A stretch of DNA of 64,000 bases from Shewanella sp. MBTL60-007 (lineage in GTDB: Bacteria > Pseudomonadota > Gammaproteobacteria > Enterobacterales > Shewanellaceae): NCBI RefSeq assembly GCF_019654915.1, contig NZ_BPET01000006.1:1-64000 (forward strand), given 5' to 3'. A program made the translations under genes and the position numbers. Of this stretch, positions 32,661 to 41,345 are shown one piece after another; positions within the stretch are counted from its first letter, which is position 1; each line of letters opens with the position of its first letter. The notes under the pieces were generated by a model. It was not told the DNA's origin and did not search any database. It was given only the letters and a program-made list of their open reading frames with translations.

Positions 32661-34445
32661 TTAGTGGATGTGGAGCCTACGTCCTTCACGCATAACCTCA
32701 ATCAACTCTGGTGCGCTCATTTTCTTCTTTAAGCGCTTACGATACTCACTGTCGTAGATCCGGTATTTACCGTGACGGTCGATGACAGTGATTTCAGATG
32801 GCTGATAAATCGCAAATATACGGTGGTCGCCAACATAGACCCAAGTTTTGTCGCTTGGCTGCATCAGGCTCTGATCTGAGCTATAGTCTGATGCTGGATT
32901 AGTACAGCCTAGGATTTGGGTCAAAATAGCAGGTACTAAGCCATTGTGCGTTGTACGATAATGAATCTGTTTGGGCAAGGTTTCATTTGGCCAGTGGATG
33001 ATCATTGGTACACGCACACTGTCTGGAGACAGGTTAGCTCTTGCTTCATCCGAATTACTGGTAAACATCTTGCCGTTCACACCTGTAATAACCACCATAG
33101 TGCCTTCGGGTAGGCTATTTACTACCTGTTCAATTTGCTTATCAATAAAGTTAAGCGATTGACGGTATTGGTTAAATAACACTTTTTGCGCCGGTTTTAG
33201 TTTGGTAGCCGATTGTACTGTCTTAATGCCGAGGAAGCCGATAGGCGTATCGTAGCTATCGGGGGACTTTAAGTTGAGTAGGCTAAACCAAGGTTGGTGA
33301 GTGGAGCGGGTCCATTGTTGCCAGTTGGCAATAGACTGTAGATCCGACTTAGCATAGCTATTTAGATGCTCGGCATCGACACGTTCAAAATCTTTGTATA
33401 TTGCCAGAGGCGCGGCTAGCGTATCTTGAGTACTAAATAGCCCTAGCTTGTAGCCCTTAGAGGCGAGCTCTTGAGTTAACACAGGGCTTTGATAGTGTAG
33501 ATCTACAGCGTTGGAGTAACTGCCTTGCAAACCATAGAGCAAGCTAAACATACCACTATTGAACTGATTGCCGCCACTGAGGTGCTGAGTAAAGTTTACG
33601 TTTTTCTTTGCGTAAGATGACAGGAACGGCATCGTTGATTCATCAACAAGATCGGCGCGTAGGCTGTCTACCGCAATGACTAATATATTGGGTTGGCTAT
33701 CGGCATTACACTGCATCGGCTCTAACGGATACTGTAGGCTAGACTTAGGAGGGGTCTGGCTTTGGTGCTCCTGAATGCCTTCGATGCCGTAGCTTTCCAT
33801 TAAGCTCTTTGCCGTTGCTGGGTAGGATAGCGGGTAGGCGTCATCAAAATGGGTAATTTCGGTGACATCGGCTGCATCGCCCCAGATATGAATGAGGTGG
33901 CTGGAGACAAAGCAGATCCCAACAATCGCAACCACTTTGTTGCCGACGTTGCGCTTACGGATTTTTTCGATTCGCTTCCACAGGAAATTGGCAAGCGTTA
34001 GCTCTATCACCAAGATGGCAATAGGGGTAATAATGTATGAGGTGCCTCGAAGCAGAGCATTTAAATCAGCCCATGCGAGATCAAAAACAAAGGGGCTTAA
34101 GTGAAGACCATAGTCATCATAGATAACCGTATCATAGAGCAGTAAACATAAGCTCAATGTTGCTACAACTGCGGCATATCCCCTGAGGATCTTGGAATAA
34201 GGCAGTATTAAGGTTATGGGGAACACAAAAACCAAATAGACCATAAAAGCCAAGAAGCTGAAATGACCTATGGTGCTGATCAATAAGTAGCCCCAGCCAA
34301 TAAAAGATTCAGGAAGTCCAATGGTGTCGAGGTAGCGATAGCCAACGATAATGGCGAGTAGGCCATTAATAAAGGCAAACCAATGTCCCCAGCTTACTAA
34401 GCGTGAAACGCGATCACGTCCAATCTGTTTTTGTCGCTCGACCAT
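32661..34445 (-). CDS. yejM: LPS-biosynthesis regulator YejM (PbgA/LapC)
   Basis: 594 aa, inner membrane. Five N-terminal membrane segments (DUF3413, ~15-190), a linker, and a periplasmic sulfatase-fold domain from ~250 (VIAVDSLRADLVDESTMPFL, the usual start of this fold). In E. coli the protein binds lipid A in the periplasmic leaflet and, through LapB, sets LpxC levels. The domain is regarded as catalytically inactive in enteric proteins, and no metal-site Cys/Ser is obvious here. The downstream C-terminal RREGRRLHIH-like tail is basic. It is followed at the 5' side by yejL, as in E. coli. Confidence 0.92.
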   Translation of the reverse strand: MVERQKQIGRDRVSRLVSWGHWFAFINGLLAIIVGYRYLDTIGLPESFIGWGYLLISTIGHFSFLAFMVYLVFVFPITLILPYSKILRGYAAVVATLSLCLLLYDTVIYDDYGLHLSPFVFDLAWADLNALLRGTSYIITPIAILVIELTLANFLWKRIEKIRKRNVGNKVVAIVGICFVSSHLIHIWGDAADVTEITHFDDAYPLSYPATAKSLMESYGIEGIQEHQSQTPPKSSLQYPLEPMQCNADSQPNILVIAVDSLRADLVDESTMPFLSSYAKKNVNFTQHLSGGNQFNSGMFSLLYGLQGSYSNAVDLHYQSPVLTQELASKGYKLGLFSTQDTLAAPLAIYKDFERVDAEHLNSYAKSDLQSIANWQQWTRSTHQPWFSLLNLKSPDSYDTPIGFLGIKTVQSATKLKPAQKVLFNQYRQSLNFIDKQIEQVVNSLPEGTMVVITGVNGKMFTSNSDEARANLSPDSVRVPMIIHWPNETLPKQIHYRTTHNGLVPAILTQILGCTNPASDYSSDQSLMQPSDKTWVYVGDHRIFAIYQPSEITVIDRHGKYRIYDSEYRKRLKKKMSAPELIEVMREGRRLHIH

Positions 34446-34526
34446 GTTGTTCCATTTATTGTTTAGGCTTTATGAAGGCTAACCTTTGTTGATTAGCCTT
34501 AACTTGTTCAGCTTAACTTGTTTATC

Positions 34527-34745
34527 TTAGTTAGCTTTTACTGACTGTGATAATGCTTTAGCGAATTGCTCTGCAACCACTTCACGAGCTTCTGCTGGAA
34601 CTTTGTTTTGCAAAAGGTGAGTGACGCAGTTACCTAACGCCATTAGGCTTAGGTCTGTTGGAGATTGGTGCTTCTCTAAAACGGCAAGTAACTCTGCAAT
34701 AATTGACTCTACTTGAGCGTTAGAATATTTGGATTGAATAGCCAT
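34527..34745 (-). CDS. yejL: UPF0352 protein YejL
   Basis: 72 aa, small helical cytoplasmic protein of the YejL family (KYSNAQVESIIAELL, LMALGNCVTHLL). The function is unknown. It sits between the divergent yejK and yejM, as in Enterobacteria, which supports the call. Confidence 0.93.
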   Translation of the reverse strand: MAIQSKYSNAQVESIIAELLAVLEKHQSPTDLSLMALGNCVTHLLQNKVPAEAREVVAEQFAKALSQSVKAN

Positions 34746-35173
34746 AATGATAAAGGTTCACTTAAAATCTTAATTAACGGCATATAATAACGGATTTTTT
34801 GCAGAAGCTCCGCACTTTTTGTTCCCCTTTTTAACATGACAGTTTGATCGAGCCACACGGCTACTCATAAAGCCGAGTTTGAGCGGCATATTTACTGGCG
34901 TTTTTATGAAGGCTACAGCCTGCATTGAAACTCGTATAGTTGCTGCTTTTGGCGAGGCTAGATTGCGGGCATAGTGGTTGAGAATAGGTTTTTAGGTGAG
35001 AGTCGTGATGGAAGATATATAGATTTTTAACGCCTCTCTGGTATGATAGCGAGCATTAGAATGTGGTTGATTTAAGGCGGATATCTCTACCTGTATCAAT
35101 GACTGAATATCAATTACTTACAATAAGAGCGTGAGCAAAAGCTAACGCTCCTTGCCAAATTTATCGAGGCTCA
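34746..35173. promoter_or_regulatory. Divergent yejL/yejK intergenic region
   Basis: A gap of 428 bp without a gene. It must hold promoters for yejL-yejM and yejK. No clear operator or hairpin stands out. Confidence 0.4.
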
Positions 35174-36202
35174 ATGAGTATTAACGTCGAACAAGCAATT
35201 ATCCACTCCATTTCTCAAGATGGTGAAGGTCAACTTAGTTGTCGATTACGTCCACAACCTCTGCTAAACAGCCAAGCGGTTGAGGCGATGCTAGAAGAGT
35301 TGCATCAAACCTATACCACCAAAGCGGGTAAAGGTTTTGGTCATTTTGGTATTAATGGAGAGGACGGCGAAGCCAACACTAAATTTGAAGAAGCGCTAAC
35401 GACATACCGTAGTGGCGAGTTGGGGTTCGTTGAGTTTTCCGGTATTGCTGGTAAGTTACTGCAAGAAGAGCTGGCTAAATATGACTTTAGTACTGGCGGC
35501 TTCCTATTGTTGTCTTGCTATACCTATATGACGAGCGACTACCTATTTGTTTCATTACTAAATGCAAAGTCATCGATGACTGTTCTCGATGATATGGAGC
35601 TGTCACAAAACACCCATTTAGATCTCAACAATGTGCAACTTGCTGCACGAATCGATTTGACTGAGTGGCAAGCTGATCCTGATTCGAAAAAGTATATCTC
35701 CTTTATTCGTGGTCGTGCAGGGCGTAAAGTTGCCGATTTCTTCCTCGATTTCATGGGCTGTGTCGAAGGTGTGAATACCAAGGCACAGAACAAGTCGTTG
35801 ATGAATGCTGTTGAAGATTTTGTGGGTAATAGCGAGCTGACTAAAGATGAGCGTCAACAAGCCCGTGAACGCGTATTTGAATATTGTACAGAGCGCTGTG
35901 ATGAAGGTGCGTCTATTCAGATTAAAGATTTAGCCGATGAGCTTGCAGATCAAGGTATGGACTCTTTCTATGATTTCGCCCAAGGCGGTGATTATGGGTT
36001 AGAAGAGGAGTTCCCAGGGGATAAGCCAACGCTAAGACAGCTGAAGAAGTTCTCTGGTACTGGTGGCGGGGTGACATTAAGTTTCGATGGCCAGCACTTA
36101 GGCGAGAGAGTGATTTATGATCCTGTCTCAGATACCATTATCATTAAAGGTGTGCCAGCAAACCTTAAAGATCAGTTAGATCGTCGTCTAAAAGGGGAGT
36201 AA
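35174..36202 (+). CDS. yejK: Nucleoid-associated protein YejK
   Basis: 342 aa, NdpA/YejK family (normal length ~335). It binds the nucleoid and, in E. coli, interacts with topoisomerase IV/gyrase (family knowledge). Visible landmarks are [17 protein letters not shown] (~43) and [20 protein letters not shown] (~171-190). GAGG lies four bases before the ATG. Single gene with a terminator after it. Confidence 0.93.
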   Translation: MSINVEQAIIHSISQDGEGQLSCRLRPQPLLNSQAVEAMLEELHQTYTTKAGKGFGHFGINGEDGEANTKFEEALTTYRSGELGFVEFSGIAGKLLQEELAKYDFSTGGFLLLSCYTYMTSDYLFVSLLNAKSSMTVLDDMELSQNTHLDLNNVQLAARIDLTEWQADPDSKKYISFIRGRAGRKVADFFLDFMGCVEGVNTKAQNKSLMNAVEDFVGNSELTKDERQQARERVFEYCTERCDEGASIQIKDLADELADQGMDSFYDFAQGGDYGLEEEFPGDKPTLRQLKKFSGTGGGVTLSFDGQHLGERVIYDPVSDTIIIKGVPANLKDQLDRRLKGE

Positions 36203-36235
36203 CCCTGCAAGCGTTAGCATGACGATGGTTATAAC

Positions 36236-36266
36236 AAAAACCGAGCCTTAAGTGCTCGGTTTTTTG
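36236..36266 (+). terminator. yejK terminator
   Basis: AAAAACCGAGC / GCTCGGTTTTTT stem around CTTAAGT. Confidence 0.88.
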
Positions 36267-36559
36267 CTTTTAAATAGCATTATGTTGAGTCTTACCTAAT
36301 GGTTAAGATGGAAGCTTGTGTAGCGTCATATTTATCAATATATAGAACTAGTCATAGGGGGGGACTCGGCGTTGAATCGTTTCACAGGGGAATAGATAGG
36401 CACTCAGGCTAAAAAAGTCGAATGTTATCTCTGTTCAATGTAAGCTACGGCTATGATTAAAAGAGTCATACCTGTTTGACTCAATTTATGTACATTTATC
36501 CTGCGGCCATTGCTGCGTGGACTAAGGCAGGTAGACTGTTTTTCTACCTAGGAGCACAA

Positions 36560-37450
36560 ATGCAACTCTTTGTTAAAGATTTAACCGTTATCGATTTTTC
36601 TTACCTATGTCCTATTAGAGGTATGGTGGGAGAAAGCTGGATCGTCGATGTTCTACTCGATGGTGGTTTAGATGAGCAGAACATGGTACTCGATTTCGCG
36701 AAAGTGAAACGAACCATTAAGAACACCATTGATGATGTGGCTGACCATCGTCTTCTGATCCCTACAGCCTGTAGTGAAGTTCGTTGGCAGCAGCAGGGCG
36801 ACAGAGTGTGGATGGATTTTAAGAGTCAACAAGGCGATATACATCTTGCTTGTCCGTCAGAGGCTTTTGCACTTATTCCAAGCGAGTTAATCGACTTTGA
36901 GAGTGTGAATAAATTTTTGCAGAAGGCATTAAAAGAGGCATTACCGGCTAATGTTGAAGGGATCTCGCTGACTCTCAGAAATGAAATTCACGAGGCACCT
37001 TATTATCATTACAGCCATGGTTTGAAAAAACACGATGGTAACTGCCAGCGAATTGCTCACGGTCATCGTAGCCCTGTTACTGTATTTGAAAACGGCGTTG
37101 CGGCACCTAAATGGGATGAGTATTGGGCTAAGCGTTGGCAGGATATCTACCTAGCCACGTTAGAAGATCAGGTATTAGTCAGTTCATTAGCCTTGTCTCC
37201 TCAAGCTGTCGTCAATGATGACACTCATTATGGATTTCATTATCAGGCTCCACAGGGTGACTTTCAGTTAGCTATGCCTAAAGAGTGTTGTGACATTCTT
37301 CCACATGACACGACGGTGGAGCTGTTGGCTGATTATATGGCGCAAACCTTGGTTGAAAAGGTACCTAGCAGTGACTTTAAAGTGATTGCCTATGAAGGCG
37401 TAGGTAAAGGCGCGATTGTAAGTAAAGCAGCGAAATTTGCTGCAAGTTAA
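36560..37450 (+). CDS. 6-pyruvoyl-tetrahydropterin synthase-like two-domain protein
   Basis: 296 aa, cytoplasmic. Two PTPS/QueD-like halves. The first (~1-140) retains the MVLDFAKVKRTI and DDVADHRLLIP parts (general-base and DH region) but has RGMVGES where a zinc-binding HGH should be. The second (~150-290) has C-x4-HGH (CQRIAHGH), the Cys/zinc motif, but lacks the first pair. So the catalytic set may be split between domains. Role in queuosine or pterin synthesis is therefore inferred, not shown. The longer frame (36476) is rejected: TAGGAG lies five bases before the ATG at 36560. Confidence 0.75.
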   Translation: MQLFVKDLTVIDFSYLCPIRGMVGESWIVDVLLDGGLDEQNMVLDFAKVKRTIKNTIDDVADHRLLIPTACSEVRWQQQGDRVWMDFKSQQGDIHLACPSEAFALIPSELIDFESVNKFLQKALKEALPANVEGISLTLRNEIHEAPYYHYSHGLKKHDGNCQRIAHGHRSPVTVFENGVAAPKWDEYWAKRWQDIYLATLEDQVLVSSLALSPQAVVNDDTHYGFHYQAPQGDFQLAMPKECCDILPHDTTVELLADYMAQTLVEKVPSSDFKVIAYEGVGKGAIVSKAAKFAAS

Positions 37451-37471
37451 TAGAGCATATAAGGAGTGGCT

Positions 37472-38314
37472 TTGAGAGCTTTTACTCGGACTATATTTAC
37501 CTGTGTGTTGACCAGCATGGCTTTTCAGGCCAGCGCTGCGATTGAGTTAAACGGTGAGCTATCCCAAGGGGCGCTTGTTCGAGCTAAGGTGCAACCTGGT
37601 ACACAAGTGTTCTTGAATGATGAGCCGGTAAAAGTGAATGCTCAAGGTCAGTTCGCCTTTGGTTTTGCTAGAGAAGCTGAGCTTGAGCAGATGCTCAAGC
37701 TGGTCTACCCCGATGGTTTAACCGAACTGAAGCCGCTAAAACTGACAAAGCGTCAATACCGGATTCAGGAAGTGAATGGGATCAGCAAAAAAATCATGAA
37801 GCCGGATCCTAAGGCACAAGCGCGTGCAGCAAAGGACTCTAAGCAGGTTAAGGCCGCAAGGGCGCAATTCACGCCAAATGATGCTTTTAATCAGCAGTTT
37901 ATCTGGCCCTTAACGGGCAGGATCTCCGGTGTTTATGGTAGCCAGCGTATTTATAACGGTAAGCCTGGTACACCACACTACGGAGTAGACGTAGCAGCGA
38001 AAACCGGGACCGTTGTCGTGGCTCCGGCCGATGGCGTGATATCACTTTCTGTGCCAGATATGTTCTATTCTGGTGGCACCATGATTATTGATCATGGTTA
38101 TGGCGTTAACTCAAGCTTTCTACACTTGAGTAAGCTGTATGTCAAAGAGGGCGATGTGGTGAAACAGGGAGATAAAGTGGCTGAGGTGGGCTCAACAGGC
38201 CGTTCTACTGGCCCGCATCTTGATTGGCGAATTAACTGGTATCAGATGCGCTTGGATCCAACCACAATTGTGCCTTCGATGAAGAGTGTGCTGGCGAAAG
38301 AAAACGCCAAGTAA
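37472..38314 (+). CDS. Periplasmic M23-family metallopeptidase
   Basis: 280 aa with a signal peptide (cleaved near SAA-IE). The N-terminal domain (~25-95) is beta-rich and Ig-like. After a basic linker (~110-135), the LytM/M23 domain (~145-275) carries the zinc ligands: H in PHYGVDVA (HxxxD), and HLD of GPHLDW plus H of SSFLHLS. It is predicted to cut peptidoglycan peptides or to act on the envelope. TTG at 37472 is the likely start, with AAGGAG five bases upstream; the GTG at 37466 lies inside that site. Follows the PTPS-like gene by 21 bases, so cotranscription is probable. Confidence 0.85.
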   Translation: MRAFTRTIFTCVLTSMAFQASAAIELNGELSQGALVRAKVQPGTQVFLNDEPVKVNAQGQFAFGFAREAELEQMLKLVYPDGLTELKPLKLTKRQYRIQEVNGISKKIMKPDPKAQARAAKDSKQVKAARAQFTPNDAFNQQFIWPLTGRISGVYGSQRIYNGKPGTPHYGVDVAAKTGTVVVAPADGVISLSVPDMFYSGGTMIIDHGYGVNSSFLHLSKLYVKEGDVVKQGDKVAEVGSTGRSTGPHLDWRINWYQMRLDPTTIVPSMKSVLAKENAK

Positions 38315-38343
38315 CACTAAACAGTAAGTATCTTCGAAGCAGT

Positions 38344-38371
38344 AAAAAGCAGCCTAAATGGCTGCTTTTTT
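38344..38371. terminator. Terminator between converging genes
   Basis: AAAAAGCAGCC / GGCTGCTTTTTT hairpin after the M23 peptidase, facing the DUF2062 gene. Confidence 0.85.
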
Positions 38372-38393
38372 TATTAGGAAATTCAAATGGCTA

Positions 38394-38900
38394 TTATTTG
38401 TAACGCTTCTTCCATTTGAATAGTACCGAGTATTTCCAGAGGTTTTTTATTACGAAATACCCCCCAGCAGAAAAGATACCAGCAAACACCAAGCAACCTA
38501 ATAAAAAGGGTGGGCCAATTGTTTCAACAGAGGCTTGGACCCACTGCCAGCTCGCTTCGAAATTAAACGCCTGAGGTTCATGCCCTAATAGTGTCGCGCC
38601 TAAAAGGTAGGCGATATAGAACATAAATGGCATGGTGATCGGGTTCGTTATCCACACCAGCGCAACGGCTAGGGGAAGGTTAACGTTAAACAAGATTGCT
38701 AATGCAGCTGCCAACACCATTTGAAAGGGCATCGGGATCCACGCCGCAAACAGGCCAACGGCAAAGGCTCCGGGGGCTGAGCGACGATTTAAGGTCCATA
38801 AATTGGGTTTTAACAGTAGATCACCAAACATGCGCAGGTGTTTGTGTTCGCGCAGTGTTTCTGGCTTAGGCATAAATTTTTCAATTATTTTTTTTGGCAT
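38394..38900 (-). CDS. DUF2062 membrane protein
   Basis: 168 aa, inner membrane. The segment around RRSAPGAFAVGLFAAWIPMPFQ, NVNLPLAVALVWITNPIT is typical of DUF2062 (given as landmarks). About three membrane helices with a basic C-terminus (WKKRYK). Function unknown. It is divergent from comEC, with a gap of 31 bp. Confidence 0.85.
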   Translation of the reverse strand: MPKKIIEKFMPKPETLREHKHLRMFGDLLLKPNLWTLNRRSAPGAFAVGLFAAWIPMPFQMVLAAALAILFNVNLPLAVALVWITNPITMPFMFYIAYLLGATLLGHEPQAFNFEASWQWVQASVETIGPPFLLGCLVFAGIFSAGGYFVIKNLWKYSVLFKWKKRYK

Positions 38901-38931
38901 AACTTCAATTTGCTGTCTTAACTTACTTACT

Positions 38932-41313
38932 ATGAATCGATTTATGTGCGGCTATTGCATCACTATAGTTTCAGCATTGCTTTGGCCGGCTCTACCTACA
39001 CTCTACATTCTGCCCGTACTTATCGTTGTGGCTATTACCGCCTGTAAGCGTGTGCCATTTATCGCTGGAAGCTTGATTGCGATGAGTTGGATTAGCCTGT
39101 TTTATGCATTATTAATGGGCTGGAATACAGGTGAACGAGTCGATACATTGAATGTCGAAACAGAGATCATATCATTTGTTCATACAAACGGCGACCGGAT
39201 CAGCATGGATATTACGCTTATCGATCCGGTTTCCCCCCATATTCTTAACAGAAAGCTTAGGTTAACTTGGCGTGATGCGCCGCCCGTAGCACCGGGCCAG
39301 CGCTGGTTGTTAAGCATAAAGCCAAAGCCCATCACCAGTACGTTAAATCAAGGCAGTTTTAACCAACAAAAGAATTTGCTAGCTAAACATATTATAGGAA
39401 AAGGTTGGGTTGTTAGTGGTCAGATGCTAACAAGCGCGCCAGATTACCGTACAAGGTTAATTACGGCATTGAAATCCGTGTTGGCCGATGAGGAGAGTGG
39501 CGACTTGTTACTTGCGCTGGTGGCAGGCGATAGGAGCCTTATCTCCTCTGCACGTTGGCAGCAGCTTCGGAATACGGGCACGGGTCATCTGTTTGCTATC
39601 TCTGGTTTACACCTTTCGGTGGTATCACTTTGGCTGTTGCTCTTGGCCCGTTTTTTCCTGTATCGATACTCGGCTGTCAATAGTCGCCGAAATTGGCTGC
39701 TGTGTTTGGCGGTATCAGCTCTGGGAGCGATAGGATACGCATACCTTGCAGGCTTTTCCGTTTCGACACAAAGAGCGCTGATAATGCTACTGGCATTTAT
39801 CTGTTTTAGTGTATTGAAAACACACTCCTCAAGTTGGGAACGGTTACTTTATGCACTTTTTATCGTTCTCGTGCTTGACCCCTTGAGTATGCTTAGTGCG
39901 GGTTTTTGGCTATCTTTTAGTGCCTTGGCGATCATCTTACTCACGGTGACTCAGTATCGGTTTAGCGATGAGGCGTACAGCGCCAATATTGGCTTGTCGG
40001 CAGGTGTGAGCGTTGGCCCAAGTCGACTTCTAGCTTTGTGGAATAAGCTTCGCACGGCAGGCCTCTCTTTTTGGGCGGTGCAGTGGCGCTTAACCCTAGG
40101 GCTGTGCGTTGTTCAAGCGATCTTTTTTTCTGGAGCATCACTTGCAAGCTTGGTTGTCAACCTGCTGCTAGTCCCTTGGTTTACTTTGTTGCTCATTCCT
40201 ATAAGCCTGTTGTCATTATTGTTTTTTATTCTGCTGAGCCACTTAGGTTTATCAGCTGCGGGCATATTTAGCCTCGCGGCTTATATTATGTCGCCAGTGG
40301 TCAGTATATTGGACTACAGCAGTTCTGTTGGTTTTATATGGCTCGATCTTGCCGATGACGTTATTGCCGCTTTAATGGTTGCGTTAATAGGGCTTTACCT
40401 TATGGTCAACTTTAAACAAGGGCGATGGCGGATCTTGCTATCGGTAATGTTTATTCCCTTGTTGCTAATTACGATGTTTAGATTCGTACCCATTGACGAT
40501 AGGCGATGGCAAGTTCATTTGCTTGATGTGGGTCAGGGATTATCGCTCGTCATAGAGCAAAATAAGCGAGCCATTATTTATGATACTGGTGCACGTTACG
40601 GCAACAATTTTAGTTACGCAGAGCGTGTGCTGGAGCCATTTCTAAAGAGTCATGGGATCCAGCAGCTGGACTATTTAATCGTGAGTCATGGGGATAATGA
40701 TCATGCGGGTGGGGCAGAGGTGATTATCAGGCATAACCCAAAGGTGAAGGTGATCTCTGATCTGGCAGCTGAGCTCGGGGTTGAGCTTACACCAGTTCAG
40801 CAAGTTAGTTGTAGACCAAAGACATTTCAATGGCAAAGTCTCACATTAGAGGTGTTAGCGCCGAGTGAGGCAACATCGGGTAACAACGGTTCATGTGTGA
40901 TTAGGGTGAGTGATATGAGCAACAGTGTGTTACTCAGTGGCGATATAGAGAAAACCGCTGAACTCGAGTTAATCGCTGACACGCATAATCGCGGCACTAA
41001 TTTGCAAAGCCACGTGTTAATTGCGCCCCACCATGGTAGTAAGACCTCATCAACCGAAGCGTTTATCGATGCGGTATCACCTGAGTTGGTTCTTTTTCCT
41101 GCTGGATTTCGAAACCGTTGGGGATTTCCAAGAAAAGAGGTCGTTGAGCGTTACCAAAAACGAAATATTTCGACTTTAACTAGCGGAGAGTCTGGACAGA
41201 TAAGTATTTTATTTAATCGAAAAACTATGAAAATTCGTACTTATCGGTCAGATTTTGCACCATTTTGGTATAACCAAGTGTTTAGGTTTGGCCTGATTAA
41301 AAATCCAGAGTAG
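38932..41313 (+). CDS. comEC: DNA uptake channel ComEC/Rec2
   Basis: 793 aa, inner membrane. An N-terminal DUF4131-like part, the Competence domain with many membrane segments (~210-500, with GTGHLFAISGLHLSV), and a C-terminal metallo-beta-lactamase-like domain (~530-780: HLLDVGQGLS, SHGDNDHAGG, APHHGSKTSS). It carries single-stranded DNA inward during natural transformation. The open frame extends to 38803 but overlaps the divergent DUF2062 gene; the ATG at 38932 (MNRFMCGY) begins the expected N-terminus. The order comEC-msbA-lpxK matches E. coli ycaI-msbA-lpxK. Confidence 0.9.
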   Translation: MNRFMCGYCITIVSALLWPALPTLYILPVLIVVAITACKRVPFIAGSLIAMSWISLFYALLMGWNTGERVDTLNVETEIISFVHTNGDRISMDITLIDPVSPHILNRKLRLTWRDAPPVAPGQRWLLSIKPKPITSTLNQGSFNQQKNLLAKHIIGKGWVVSGQMLTSAPDYRTRLITALKSVLADEESGDLLLALVAGDRSLISSARWQQLRNTGTGHLFAISGLHLSVVSLWLLLLARFFLYRYSAVNSRRNWLLCLAVSALGAIGYAYLAGFSVSTQRALIMLLAFICFSVLKTHSSSWERLLYALFIVLVLDPLSMLSAGFWLSFSALAIILLTVTQYRFSDEAYSANIGLSAGVSVGPSRLLALWNKLRTAGLSFWAVQWRLTLGLCVVQAIFFSGASLASLVVNLLLVPWFTLLLIPISLLSLLFFILLSHLGLSAAGIFSLAAYIMSPVVSILDYSSSVGFIWLDLADDVIAALMVALIGLYLMVNFKQGRWRILLSVMFIPLLLITMFRFVPIDDRRWQVHLLDVGQGLSLVIEQNKRAIIYDTGARYGNNFSYAERVLEPFLKSHGIQQLDYLIVSHGDNDHAGGAEVIIRHNPKVKVISDLAAELGVELTPVQQVSCRPKTFQWQSLTLEVLAPSEATSGNNGSCVIRVSDMSNSVLLSGDIEKTAELELIADTHNRGTNLQSHVLIAPHHGSKTSSTEAFIDAVSPELVLFPAGFRNRWGFPRKEVVERYQKRNISTLTSGESGQISILFNRKTMKIRTYRSDFAPFWYNQVFRFGLIKNPE

Positions 41314-41345
41314 AATGCTTCTTTTGCCAATATGTTAATTCCTCA

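Noticed and set aside
36476..36559. Upstream extension of the PTPS-like protein
   Set aside because: The strong TAGGAG site lies directly before the ATG at 36560, and the extension is hydrophobic and unlike the family.
38803..38931. N-terminal extension of ComEC
   Set aside because: It overlaps the divergent DUF2062 gene and does not resemble ComEC.
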